From assembly GCA_954871525.1 (NCBI GenBank), contig OX940872.1, positions 26,507,746 through 26,571,745 on the forward strand: a stretch of DNA of 64,000 bases. The letters are read 5' to 3'. The position numbers and the translations under genes are program-made. The notes below the pieces were generated by a model, which saw only the letters and a list, made by a program, of their open reading frames with translations, searched no databases and was not told where the DNA came from. Below, piece after piece: positions 48,037 to 60,154 of this stretch (position 1 is its first letter; each line of letters begins with the position of its first letter). The DNA comes from Parietaria judaica. Its lineage: Eukaryota > Streptophyta > Magnoliopsida > Rosales > Urticaceae.

Positions 48037-48900
48037 TGGAGCGTTTGGCAATTTTTTTGCTCATGAAACTCGTGGAAGGTAATTGCTGATTTCGATTCGT
48101 GATTCAGCATTGTCAGTCAGGTCCTTGAGCTATGTGTTGCTCGTAATGTTTTTCAGGATCTCCATCAGAAAATCTGCAGAAACAATCACCAACAGGTTAA
48201 TTCGCGCTGAAGCGGAATTCTAAGGGTATACGATTTCAGATTAGTCTCTCTTGGAGATTGAGCACATTGGCGGAATATATAATCTTTTTCGTACATTTTT
48301 TTGGCGGCGGGTTGTTTTATTACCTGAACCCCCTGATTCCTGAAGTTAAACCTTCTGATCATGTTTAGGGTCGGGTTTTTCCCTCAAAAACCGAAGTGGG
48401 TCAAAATTCCTTATGCTTTTCATTGATTCAAATCGGATTTGAACGGAAATCCCTTGTCAAAATTTTTGTGAATCTAAATCAAACACACACAAATCACAGA
48501 CGACAATATTATGTTTCTCTTTTTGACAAAATTCGAAGAAATTAATTTGAAATTAATTTTAGTATTGTTAAATACAAAGGCCGATGTCTACCCCTTGCGT
48601 TATAATCTAGTCTTAACTTTGAAATTTTCGGTGGTGATTTGATTTAAATTCGATGATTATTACGTGACAATTTTGACAAAGGGTTTCAATACAGTGTTTG
48701 AAGTAAACACAACATTGATTTTTTATAATATGATCATCATGAAATGCAAGTAGTAGTGTTTGGATTATTTTATGTGAAATATTATTATTTTGCATGCATG
48801 TTTTTTTATTGCTTACGATTTTAAACGTTGGATGTGCTTAATGTTAATATATATGTCATAATATGGTATATTATGTTACGGTCAAACCCGCTAAATTTAG
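48037..48900. other. RNase H1 3' region and AT-rich intergenic DNA
   Basis: The first ~250 bp include the 3' UTR of the RNase H1 gene. Nothing else is recognised. Confidence 0.5.
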
Positions 48901-48904
48901 GACT

Positions 48905-49480
48905 GCTCCGTTAAATTTAGGGTTGTAACCGGAGCGGATATTTGGTTTTTTTTTTTAAACTATCCCTATCCGGATCCGGACATCCAAAAATCACGATCCA
49001 AAGATCCGGATCAAAAAATCCGGATATATTAAAAAAGCCGGATATCCGGAATTTGGATACCTATTTTTCAAAACCCGGTTTTATTATCCAAATCCGGTTT
49101 TGAAATCAAGATTTGGATATTATCCGAATATCCGGATCCAATTTTTTTTTAAGAAGTTAAAATGTATGTTGTCTCAACCGCCAAAAAACTGTACAAATCT
49201 AGTACATATCTTGTCATTGTCTCAACCACCAAAAAACTCTATAAATGAAAATGAAAATAAAGTGTCGAAGAAGAAGAGTAACCCTAGAAAAATAAAGGCT
49301 AATTAAAAAATTAAAATAAACCGGTTTTTAAACCGGATACCGGAGAATTTAAAATAACAAAAGCCGTATAGGAATCTGATTTTCAATCCGGATCCGGAAT
49401 CTGAATTCGGAATCGAATTCAGATTTTAAAATCTGATACAAATTTTTATCCGGTTTCCGAGTTTTAGTTACAACCTATCG
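48905..49480. mobile_element. hAT-like non-autonomous element with CCGGAT-rich body
   Basis: The left end TAGGGTTGTAACCGG and the right end TTTTAGTTACAACCTA are inverse copies (GGTTGTAAC). The body is full of ATCCGGATCC, CCGGATATCC and CCGGTTTT words. The 8-bp flanks do not match exactly, so any target duplication has decayed. Confidence 0.6.
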
Positions 49481-49603
49481 CTAATAACATTCCAACATAC
49501 TCTAGGATAGAGGAATATAGTTATGACAAAGCAATGATGATTGTCCATGATGATAAGAAACAAGTTACATGAAATATAATTATCTAGACTCAAAGAGGTT
49601 AAT

Positions 49604-49948
49604 GGGCCCGTTTGACATAACGTAATTTTTACAAAAATTGTTTTTAGTTTTAGTTTAAAAAACTAACTGTTTTTGAAAAAAACCGACAGGTGTTTGGTAA
49701 ATTGTTTATAAAACAGTTGTTGCTGGTAACAAAAACTAATTTAGCATTTGGTAAAAAAATTTATTTAGGCTTAAAAGACTAAAATAGACTAAAACCGTAT
49801 TTTTGTTTTTAGAAAAAACCAAAAGCTACGAATTCTAGCTTTTACGATTTGTGTACAAAAATTTAAAATCGATTTTTGGTTTTTTGGAAAAACAATTTTG
49901 CCAAACACCTGAAAAAGCGATTAAGTTTATTTAAAAAAAAAACGGGCC
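49604..49948. mobile_element. MITE with GGGCCCGTTTG ends
   Basis: It starts GGGCCCGTTTGACATAACG and ends AAAACGGGCC. The same five bases TTAAT flank both sides (49599-49603 and 49949-49953), consistent with a target duplication. The right half resembles 59800-59995, suggesting two members of one family. Confidence 0.65.
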
Positions 49949-49953
49949 TTAAT

Positions 49954-51985
49954 AAGCTATGCCAACACACCCAATATCGTATCACGATATTCTTCTTTAT
50001 AATCATCAAATACATATATCTTTATCTTTATCGATTGGATCAATTTCTACATGTTGGAATACTACATATATCCTTATCGATTGATCAATTATTTAAAAGT
50101 CGGAGTAGATCTAAAGAGATTCAACTTCCTCGTGATTTTATCTTGATTAATTGGAATCCTTTGGTTCAACTTTATTCAAGAGTATTTTTTTTATTACTAA
50201 TTTTTTTTATTCTTAAATAAACAAGACCGATATCAAAAATTTCCCGAAGAGTCTCAGCACGCCGGAACTCGCAATTGAGGGCGGGGACAACCCCAATATT
50301 CCTTCATTCTTGTCTTAATAATCTCATAATAAGTAGATCTCGCGCGTGTTGTTCACTAGCTCAATACCAATGAATATATATAACCGAATGCTATTACATC
50401 ACAATTAATATAGTCACGAATCCACAAGATTAAAAGCTTTTCAATCACACTAAATATGAATAGGTACTCGGAGTTTTGCTGGCTGAAAAATTTGTGGGCA
50501 TATTTATATTTACGATCATATCAGCGGTAAACTATTGATGTACAAATTTGTGGGCTCTAAAATCTTGGCAATGCCTGCGATATATCAGCGGTAAACTATT
50601 GATGTACAAATTCATTATTTTTATTAACACGACATGGTACAGATGATGAATTAGTTAAATTCGTAATCAAACAATAAGAGGTTGAAAATAATATGTGACA
50701 TATAAATGGGCCCAACACAAAGTTAAAAGCCCAAGACAAGACAACTGGCAACCATTAAAGTTTACGAACATAAGCTAAAGGACTAAAGACCCAAAAGTTA
50801 TTCAAAAACAGCAAAGCAAGCAAGCGGTAGGTAAGGAGCACGAAGTCAAACTCACAACGAGTGTATTCAGTTAAAGCTCATGTTCGGTGAAAAAGGCGCA
50901 CATAGCTAGTCAATCCGTTCAGCTCGGAGGTACGATCACAAATTTACATGAAGATCAACGGGAAGAATTAGAGCCTACAAATACCAGCTCAGGATGAAGG
51001 ATAAATTACGCGTTCACAAAGAGAGAACTACTTACAAATTTCATCTCGGAATTTTATTTTGTTGAGAGTTATTGAGCTGAGAATTCCCAATCGGGAAGGA
51101 GAAGAAAACAAAGAAAGAAAAGTAATGATTTTATTGATGATCGAATGAATTACAAAGAAATATGATCAGTGTATATATTGACCACTGGTATCGAATTGAC
51201 ATCTCATTATATGACCGTTGGGGCTTTATACTGTAGCCTTATAAACGACTTATCAGCCCATAATCAATAACGAGAGCAAACGACCCATTAATTGAATACG
51301 ACAGTAATGGAACAACAAATAAACGACATACAAAATAAACAAATAAACAAACTGGGTTAGCTGTTAGTAACGAAACAAATAATTATATGTTGATATTATT
51401 TTAATAAGAGTTTTCTTTGCTTTTCTGTTCCCCTTTATTTTTCGAACATGATTGTTGTCTGTAGCAAACTGTTCATGTCCATCCATTTGTATTTCAATAA
51501 ACATACATACGACGTAGTCAACTACACACTGGGACGAACCTCTTTAAAAAAATTCATAGTCTCATTTATATTGCTTTTATTTTATATTTATATATTTAAC
51601 GAGTGCTTGAGAGTTTGCAACGCGAAGATCAATGTCCACCTAATTGAGCTAAAATCATACAACCATACATCGAACCACGTCAACATAAACCTCACTTTTT
51701 TATTTATGAATGCATGTTTTTTGCTATAACTTCCTTTTGACAAAAGTATTGTTTATTAATTTGATCTTTGATCAAGGTAATTCAGTCCTTTTTTTTTTCT
51801 TTCATTTTTTTTTTGTTTACATCACCCGCTACACGATTTCTCAACACTTCTCCAAAAATCTCATATTGGGGAAAGAAATTCGATTTTTTTCCTTAAACTT
51901 TATGGTATTATAATCTTGAGTAAAATTTATTTTGCTACAAAAATTTTGTCGGTACACCCATCAATTTTGCGATATACCTATCGGT
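49954..51985. other. Gene-poor intergenic DNA with LTR-like relics
   Basis: No gene is visible. The 31-bp direct repeat at 50518-50612 is listed separately. Around 50690-51250 wording such as ATTTTATTGATGATCGAATG and CGTTGGGGCTTTATACTG recalls the LTR-like fragments at 29 and 31 kb. Confidence 0.4.
50518..50612 (+). repeat. Perfect 31-bp direct repeat, 64-bp spacing
   Basis: ATATCAGCGGTAAACTATTG followed by ATGTACAAATT occurs at 50518-50548 and again, identically, at 50582-50612. Confidence 0.9.
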
Positions 51986-51989
51986 TTGT

Positions 51990-53570
51990 GATTTACCTAT
52001 TAGTACGTGTTATGTGCATTTTTCTGGATATGTAAAATTTGGGCCCCATTGGCGAAAGTCCAAACCCACTAGCAAAGTCAAGGCCCATTAGCCCAATCAC
52101 GAGCCCGAAGGCGAAGCCCAAATGCCAAAAGGACATCTCTAAGAGCTGGTCAGGGCGACCATTTAAGCAATGACAACCCTCAAGACCATTGGCGACAAGG
52201 CAATATGATCTTGACAATCCTCAAGGCCATTGGCGACAAGGCGATATGATCTTGACAACCGTCAAGGCCACTGGCGACAAGGCGTTATGATCTCGATAAC
52301 CATCAAGGCCAACAACGACAAGGTAGCAGGATCTCGATGACCCAGGGTACGACAACCCTAGGTGCATCTGACAACCTCTGCCCCGTCTTAGGGCCGAGAA
52401 GAGGTTTGCGCAGGCAATGTACCTGGACGACGGACGACGCTAAATGAACGACGACCATTACGCATGGAAAAGGAGCGTTGCAACCCTCTCCGGACAAGGC
52501 ACATGGCGCACTCTTCCTTGGTCACCAAGAAAGGATATTCACCATTAATCTATCTGATTCAAGGAGAAATGGTCACCGCGCTTTCTTATAAATAGGAGGC
52601 TTTTCCTCCTCATTTTAGACACTTTTTCCACACTTGAAATTCTCTCTCTAAAATAAGAGTTTCTCTCTTTAGAATTAATCTTTCTTCCTACGAGTCGGGG
52701 TTCCGACACTCTTTAATTTCATTGGGGTCTCGCCTATCTTGGCTCGTCAGGAACATGGATGACATTCAAACTATGTCGATTCTCGAACCATGTCAATACT
52801 CGATCCATGTCGACATTCGACCCTTGTTGATCGTCGTGCTTTGCCGACCTTCGATCCCTGTCAACGCCTTATCTTTGTCAAAACTAAGGTCCTTGAATGC
52901 TAATGATCTTTAGCATCGATGCCTGGCCTCAGAAGTTGTCATTGTGGCGACTTGGTCTACCACTTAGACATGTCGCCTCGACGCCTCCTAGCCATGACAC
53001 CTAGTTGATGCAACTAGCTTCGTCGTCTAGCTACGTCGAAAGAGACCCCTGTCTCCGCAATCAGCTTTCGGCTTGCCCTGGCAAGCTCAAGTACGTACTA
53101 CCTAACCCTTTACTTTGAATTGAACTATGTGATGACATGATCCCTTTAAAGGGCCCGCATCAAGCTTTTCACGAGGTTCGGCATCAAATAATTTTACCCC
53201 ATATCATTTTCCTGTCTTCAAGCATATTCGACATGACAAGCATCAGAGAGGCTTCAGAGGTTCTACCCTTCGATTTTCCTAGACGTGGTTTACATGTGCA
53301 GGTTACAGGGACATCATGCCATCAAGGACGTCGCCGCCAAGGCCGACGATCTCGAGCCTAGGGCTCGCCATAGATCCAATTCTATAGTGATTTCCTTACT
53401 CCGAGATTCATCAGAGACGACTACTTCAAGTCAACGATCGTCAGGACAGTTCATGCCTCGCTGGAAGCGACTAACCGCCTTCAGCTAAGTCAAACCTCGT
53501 TGATTCCACCTTTGATCGTCCACGCGACCACCGGGTCTGGTCCGCGGCTCGAACCGTGGGTCAGGTTTAC
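51990..53570 (+). mobile_element. LTR-retrotransposon-like sequence with TATA box and minisatellite
   Basis: A GC-richer block begins near 51990 with GGGCCCCATTGGCGAAAG, contains a 41-bp minisatellite, then a promoter-like CTTATAAATAGGAGG at 52585-52599, followed by AGTCGGGGTTCCGACACTC. This is the order of a gypsy-type LTR and the start of its leader. Downstream to 53570 the sequence stays GC-rich with no intact gag or pol frame. A solo or truncated LTR is the best reading. Ends were not resolved. Confidence 0.5.
52172..52335 (+). repeat. Minisatellite, four 41-bp copies
   Basis: The unit GACAAYCCTCAAGGCCATTG with GCGACAAGGCRATATGATCTT starts at 52172, 52213, 52254 and 52295. Copies 1-3 are close, and copy 4 is more diverged. 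Confidence 0.9.
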
Positions 53571-53923
53571 TGTTGATCCATTTTTACGCATTAATAGTAC
53601 CAATTTTAAAAATTCTTACAAAATCACATCGATATACTCGTAAATTAAACTTGTGGTCGATTTGCGGTTTAGGAGCATTCGAACTATAAAATATATTGAA
53701 TACATAGACATAATTTATTGATTTAAGGGTGTTTCTAATTAAGGTGATTATACCAGTGCCAACAAACAATAATAAATTGGAATCTCCTCTCTCTCTCGGG
53801 TTGGTGCTTGGCGTGAATGGTATTTTAAATGTTCCTTTACTTCTCTCACTATTCAAAGTTGAAAATAAAAACGATCGAGTAATGACCTCGTATTTTCAGG
53901 CCCTATATAAATGATCTCTTCTC

Positions 53924-53982
<59 letters not shown>
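53924..53982. repeat. (TTA)n microsatellite
   Basis: About 19 uninterrupted trinucleotide units. Confidence 0.97.
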
Positions 53983-55136
53983 ATTCACATATCTGCTACA
54001 AATTAAAGCTTCAAAATATACATGTACACCTAACTGCTAACTCCAATACATTTGCCATTTATTGCATTCATTTATATAAGGAGTTGGGTACGTGTGTCTT
54101 TTTTTCAATTAATTCGTGCGAGCTTTGGCTACCCTACCTGTCGAATTTTGGTAGTTAGTATCAATTTATTGATGGTTTATGCGCATTAAATGATTTATTG
54201 CATAAGTAGGTTTTGGAAAGATATCTATGATCAATATACTTTGCTGATAATATCATATATATGTGTCAATCAGAAGAAGAAGCAGTACAAAGATAAATGC
54301 CCTAGCTATACAGTGATTTATTTTTATTTATTATTTGTTCCTTTAAATGAAATGCAGCATTGGTATATTTAATATATATATATATATATATATAATATTT
54401 TTCATGTTTGAAACCTTGATGATGTGGTCCAATTGATATAATATGATACTGATGAAAAATATGTGCTTCGCCTCTCTCTCTATATATATAGAGAGAGAGA
54501 TATGCTTATATTCATATATAGGAGCCCATCCACGAAGGACACCATAATTATTTTCTTGTTTTAAGAAGTATTATCAATATTAACAATTAAAAGATTATTT
54601 CACGGTTTATTATCGAAAAATACTCCTAATTAACGTCGTTTAATTAAGTTTATTTTATCTTCTTTTTCCTTATCATTTTTTCCACTCCAAACTTTCTTTC
54701 ATTTCTTCCCCATATTTTCCCTCAAAGTTTAAATGACGACTGTAATATGATACATTTACTCATATTTTCCCTCAATGTTTAGTCTTCCCATCACGAGATA
54801 TTCTCTACGTATGGAGAATGTTGATCATTCGATCGTTTTCTGTTAATGTGTTTAAACTTTGTTAATTTTGATACTAGCTATAATATACAACTGCTTACGA
54901 TTATGAAAAAACACTGGATATGACAATAACATGACACAATTATAAGGCAATGCATAAATACACGTCGAATAATAGCGAGAAACGACAGTATTCCAACAAT
55001 AATAATCATTAATCACTGATCTCACTTAAGAGGTCATGTAGTTACTCATTTGATTATCTTAGTCATTAGTTTGAGAATAATCTCAATTTAAAAGAAAAAG
55101 AAAAATATATACACGTGTAATGATCCCGAGAGAAAA
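53983..55136. other. AT-rich intergenic DNA, nothing recognised
   Basis: Contains short TA and CT/GA runs (54369-54393, 54471-54501), the latter forming a small palindrome. No gene is visible. Confidence 0.5.
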
Positions 55137-55299
55137 AGTAGGTAACTAATGATCAACCCTATATTAAAACATGGTTCTCGATTTGTTCTGTTCTCTTCAA
55201 ATGAGAAGAGAACAAATCGAGAACCCTATATTAAAAAGTAGGTAACTAACGAACCCTATATTAAAACATGGTTCTCGATTTGTTCTCTTCTCTTCAAAG
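55137..55299. repeat. Compound direct and inverted repeat cluster
   Basis: AAGTAGGTAACTAA and CCCTATATTAAAACATGGTT and CTCGATTTGTTCT occur in order at 55137-55200 and again at 55237-55299. Between them, GAGAAGAGAACAAATCGAGAAC (55203-55225) is an inverse copy of GGTTCTCGATTTGTTC. Either strand can fold into a stem of about 23 bp in two alternative ways. Confidence 0.85.
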
Positions 55300-55883
55300 T
55301 AAAACTAGCTAATAAATGACATGATAATTGATAATGATGATGACATTATTATAGTTAAGAGATTTTTGATCTCAATTACCTATAAGAAAAAGAGTACTTA
55401 TATCATGCCAATTAAAAGATCATTCAATAGCCTTATAATGATGATATAGATGCTTTTATAAATAAAGGCTCATTACTAATACTATATTCCTTATTCTTTC
55501 TCATATATATATATATACACACAATAAATTAAACCTACACGTCAATTTAATGCATATTAGGCCAGTTTAGAAGCTAAGAGGAAACTGACAGATGAGCAAC
55601 CACAATAATATTACAAATTTCCGTTTCCGATAATGTTGGAAATAGTCCCGGGTGCTCGCGTGTTGACTCTCAAATAAGTTTTTCAAGTGCCAGACGCCTT
55701 AATAATAAAAGCGGTATATGCTTGATTCAAGCCTGAACGTCTTAAATCTCGATTCAATTTTTAACAAATAAAAAAAAAAAAAAAAAAACCAATGTTGATA
55801 ACGACGAATCTTTATAATGATGATAAATTTTGCTCTGAAATTATTGCATGACCATGCAATAACGTACACATACGTACGAACAT

Positions 55884-55885
<2 letters not shown>

Positions 55886-55919
<34 letters not shown>
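55886..55919. repeat. (TA)n microsatellite
   Basis: About 17 TA units. Confidence 0.95.
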
Positions 55920-55924
<5 letters not shown>

Positions 55925-55971
55925 TTAAGAACGTTTAATAATAGGCATCTGCGTGCAACTATGTTATTAAG

Positions 55972-56973
55972 GTATACTCCGGTTAAAATATTTAATGTTT
56001 CATTTTTTTTAATTATGTACCTAAAGTTTTTAATTGGTGGCTATAATACCTAAAGTTTATTCCGTTAACGCCAAACGTACCCACCGTTAAATCTCCGTTA
56101 TTTCGTCCGCATGACATACATTATAAGGGTAAACTCCGGCTAAAATACCCAATATTTTATTATTTTTTAATTATGTACACAAAGTTTTTTTTTGGTAGCT
56201 ATAATACAAAACTTTATTCTGTTAACGCCAAACGTACCCACCGTGTAAATTTCCGTTATTTCGTCCGCGTCGCATATTTTTTTTTTAATAGGGTTTAGGG
56301 TTTAATAGAAAATTTATAATATCGTTTATAAATATTTATAAAAATCACATTTATATACACATTTTATAGATTATGTAATTTATAAATGTAATATATAATA
56401 TATCTAGTGTAATGTTATTTTATATTTTATAATTTTATTTCAATCAATTATGAATAATTTACATGTAATTTTATTTTATTATATTTTTTACATGCTTTAT
56501 TATATAGTTGAATTTTACATGTTACATATGTTATAAATTATATAATTTATAAATGTTACATATAAATTATCTACTTATTATATTTTAAAAAAATTAAAAA
56601 ATTACTTCATTCACTTTAATATAAATAATTTATATTTAATTAAATTTTATCACACTTAATATGTCACAATTTTAAGTCTAACTATATGTTAAATGTAACA
56701 TTTTAGCTTTATAATTTTTTTTAAATGTCGATTACCATAGCAGGAGATGAAGGTGGACGGGTGGCTCAGTGTGTCTACGGGTTCAAGGAGGGCGTGTGAT
56801 CGAAACTCCTGTACGCTTTTAATTTTGTGTCACAGTGGGCGAAACAACGTAAATTTAACAGTGAGTACGTTTGGCGTTAACAGAATAAACTTTGGGTATT
56901 ATAGCCACCAAAAAAAAACTTTGGGTATAGAACTAAAAAAAAAGAAACATTAAGTATTTTAGCCACATTTACC
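55972..56973. mobile_element. MULE-type non-autonomous element, 10-bp target duplication
   Basis: The 1002-bp element is flanked by identical ATGTTATTAA at 55962-55971 and 56974-56983. The left end GGTATACTCCGGTTAAAATA and the right end (inverse) GGTAAATGTGGCTAAAATAC start inverted repeats of about 130 bp, which include CCGTTAACGCCAAACGTACC. The left repeat is present twice in tandem (55972-56116 and 56125-56275). The middle is extremely AT-rich. No transposase is present. A tRNA-like stretch lies near 56757-56815. Confidence 0.82.
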
Positions 56974-56983
56974 ATGTTATTAA

Positions 56984-57646
56984 TAGGTGATCTTTGACGT
57001 GCTAAAGCTATTAAAATGACTAATTAATAAGTTTAAGAAGAAATAAGTTTGCTTTGCATGGTTGGATTTATTAATGAACAAGACATGTTATATAAATATA
57101 CATGTCATAGCAATCTGTTCTCTTGCATGCAGTATTGTTAATTATTTATTCTAAATAAATTATAGCTTGCTCTATATATCTACAATATAAATGCTAGCCT
57201 TTGAAATTTAATGTTTTGAAAACTCAATACTAAATATATTTACGACGATAAATAAAAAACAACATACAAGATATTAACTATATATGAGACAGAGAGAGTT
57301 AATCTACAACAACACAAAGATATTGATTTATATTTATATGTAATGGTAATAAAGGAGAGATCACAAGAGGGAACAAGGTGCAGTAATAAAGGAGAGAGAG
57401 AGACATTAGGGTTGGTCATGTGTAGATTGCTCTTAAATGCGTGCGTTTGATGGAAAATGCATGAGAGTATATCTATATATATATAGATTTTGGCAAGCCA
57501 TTATTGCTGTGTATCTACTCGCCATCTTCAATGCTCCATTGCCAAGCCTTTAAATGGCTTCCATGCCATCCAAACTCACTAAGTTTCACTTTCAAAGCCT
57601 ACCATTCTTCATCTAATTCTTCGCTTCTATTGATCACTGTACGTGC
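56984..57646. other. Upstream region of the WW-domain gene
   Basis: AT-rich DNA followed by the probable promoter. ATATCTATATATATATAGAT at 57469-57487 may contain the TATA box, which would give a leader of about 130 bp. No other gene is visible. Confidence 0.4.
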
Positions 57647-57883
57647 ATGGATTTCCCCGAGCTTTCGCTGGCTCCGACTCGGGCCCATCACGTTGGCGGT
57701 GGCTTGGCGGTGTTCGACCACGCGTTCTCGGAGGCCACCGCTTCAAGGAAGCGAAAGCTCTTCCCCGACCACGGCCTTCTCTTCAAGCAGCCTCCTCTTC
57801 AAGCCGCCAGCGTTGACCTTCACCTCAAAGACCCTCTTCCCTTGGACTGGGAACAGTGCCTTGATCTCGAAGTAATTCCTAAG

Positions 57884-57975
<92 letters not shown>

Positions 57976-58363
57976 GCTTTTGTTTTCTCAGTCAGGAAAG
58001 ACGTACTACTTGAACAGAAAAACCCTAAGGAAAAGCTGGAATTGGCCGACTAATAATGCGACGGAGCAGGCGGCAGCGGTGGACTTGGAGCTCAACATGT
58101 CGTCGTCGCTCTCTGAAGATTACAGCCGGAGCTCCGACCAGACAAAGAGGCAAAACTCTTCGTCGTCCTCGTCCTCGGCCGGAAACAACAACAACAACAT
58201 GGTGGCTTTGGCTTGCCTGAACTGCCATCTTCTAGTGATCCTGTCAAAATCGTCTCCGGCTTGCCCCAACTGCAAGTACGTCCACTCGCTCCCTTCGCAA
58301 ACCGGAAGCTCCGCCGCTTCGCCGGTCAAGTCGTCCCCCAGCACCCTCAGCCTCCTCAACTAG
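57647..58363 (+). CDS. CFL1: WW-domain protein, CFL1-like
   Basis: Two exons (57647-57871, 57992-58363) give 198 aa. A WW domain at about 64-94 is split by the intron: LPLDWEQCLDLE ends exon 1 and SGKTYYLNRKTLRKSWNWP opens exon 2, with Trp68, Tyr80/81, Trp91, Trp93 and Pro94. The C-terminus has two CxxC pairs (ACLNCHLL and ACPNCKYVH, about 143-165), as in a small zinc ribbon. This architecture matches the plant CFL1 (curly flag leaf 1) family, nuclear proteins that repress cuticle development by binding HD-ZIP IV factors. The intron is 120 nt, a multiple of three, and is open in the coding frame because it is mostly (CT)n. Splicing is nonetheless expected, since it restores a contiguous WW domain and GT-AG borders are present. 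Confidence 0.87.
57887..57971. repeat. (CT)n microsatellite inside the WW-domain gene intron
   Basis: About 42 CT units, occupying most of the 120-nt intron and doubling as its polypyrimidine tract. Confidence 0.97.
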
Positions 58364-60154
58364 AAAGCTTGTAATAGTGAAGTAAAAGATATAATTCAAC
58401 AAATAACATATCTATATATATCAGGATCAAATTCTAAACTGTTGATTAGAATTTATATTGTGGGGGTAAAACTGTTTATTATAGTTATGAACTTATAACT
58501 TATAATATATTTGATATATATATATATATATGTTGTTCTGGTTGCTTAGAAGTTGTTATCTAAGACGAGTAAAATAAATATATGAATCTACGGTAAGATT
58601 TGTAAGGGAAAAAATCTGCATCTATATCTCTAGACTCTAGTAAGTATATGTAAACATGACACGAAGGAAATCACGGATGGTTATTAGCGGTACAAGTATG
58701 ATTCTCTTTTTTTTTCTTTTTTTTTTTGGCGGAAAGAAATTGCAAAATTCTAATAATAGTATGCCACACAGGTACCATATTAGCCGGAAAAAGATATTTG
58801 TGGCATGTTCTGATGGAGTTCTACAATTTTTTTAGATTAAAAAAAGTTACTTTTTGAAAGAAAAAAATAATAATTTAGCGTGTGTGAGATAAAAAAGACT
58901 ACAGAAATAGGTGTATAACTTTGCTCTTTGTCATCGGACAAGTGGTGTCTTGATTGCCCGGTATAGCTTGTAGACATTATTTGTATGGACCTTGGTCTCC
59001 CTTCTCATTAATCTAAGACCATGTTTTATATATAATTTTTTTTAAAGTTTATGAGATTAGGTGTACTTTGGAACTGGCGGTTTTTATAACATTTATGCAG
59101 TCGAGGACTTCCGGAATTTTAAAATGATATTGAATTATGAATAGTTGATTAAATTGGCAAAAAATAGTTAATGACATTGAAAATAATAGCTTCACGAGAA
59201 GAGAGGGTAATCAATTATCAGACCTTATGTGCAAAAAGGTTGATTTTATGCCATTTGCAAATTGAACCCTTAGCGTTTTGGAAGCGTTTTGTATTTTCAT
59301 TGTGTGTCATTTATAAATTGAGTATATGCCATATATTTATCGGATTCTTTCAAGTTTTAGAATTTAATAAAAGTAAAATTTATTTTTAATATTATTTTTT
59401 ATTGCCTCCAAATAATAGACTATAACTTCTTCAACTTATTTAACAATATGTTTATTACAATCATATATGAAAAACTGAACAAAGGAATTTAATATAATAA
59501 ACATAATATATTATTGAACGAATTCATCTTCTAAAATAATTGATAAATAATTCATATGAGTATATGACAATTAGCATGAATAATATAGAGCCATGGAAAA
59601 AATTAATGATAAAAAATTAATTACAAAATTACAACAAATATAATTTAATTAAAAGAAAAAGTAGTCGTCCAAGCTCTAACAACAAAAAATAAAATGAAAG
59701 CATGTGGTGCTTGTATTTTGTGTGTGTAAATAAAAAAAATGCTTTTGAGAATATATTTTATCAAAACAACAAACCAAACACATTTTTGCTTACTTTTTTG
59801 GATAACGTATTTTAAAACCGTATTTATAATAAAAAGACTAAAATATATTAAAATCGTATTTTAAAAAAAAATTACGAATGAATCCTACCTTTTACGACTC
59901 ATGTACGAAAATCTAAAATCGATTTCGTGTTTTTTTTTTTTTTTTTTTGTAAAAATAATTTTACCAAACACTTGAAAAATAATTTAGTTTATTTTAAAAA
60001 CAAAAACATGTCCCTTTGAACCGAACTAAACGCACCCAACGTTTTAGTTGGCCAAACTCTGTATATTTCTGCCGCAAACATTAATATAATATTTGGAAGA
60101 AAAACGAGAAAACCGAAACTGCTGGCGCGTGCAGAAGACGACGCCGTCGGATAA
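58364..60154. other. Intergenic DNA between WW gene and lipase gene
   Basis: AT-rich, with no gene visible. 59745-60005 resembles the right part of the GGGCCCGTTTG MITE at 49604-49948 (CCAAACACTTGAAAAATAAT against CCAAACACCTGAAAAAGCGA). The last 150 bp should hold the lipase promoter. Confidence 0.5.
59745..60005. mobile_element. MITE relic related to 49604-49948
   Basis: Shared words in order include AAAGACTAAAATA, CGTATTTT, TTTTACGA, AAAATCGATTT and TTTTACCAAACAC. Ends are degraded, and a run of about 20 T interrupts it. Confidence 0.5.

Noticed and set aside
53924..53982. Short-period array considered as a CRISPR-like or regulatory repeat
   Set aside because: It is a plain TTA microsatellite with no spacers.
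56757..56815. tRNA gene suggested by A- and B-box-like words
   Set aside because: No cloverleaf could be paired, and it lies within a MULE-type element. A SINE or tRNA relic is more likely than a gene.
57504..57875. Alternative 123-aa frame covering the start of the WW-domain gene
   Set aside because: It lacks the WW motif and does not join in phase to exon 2.
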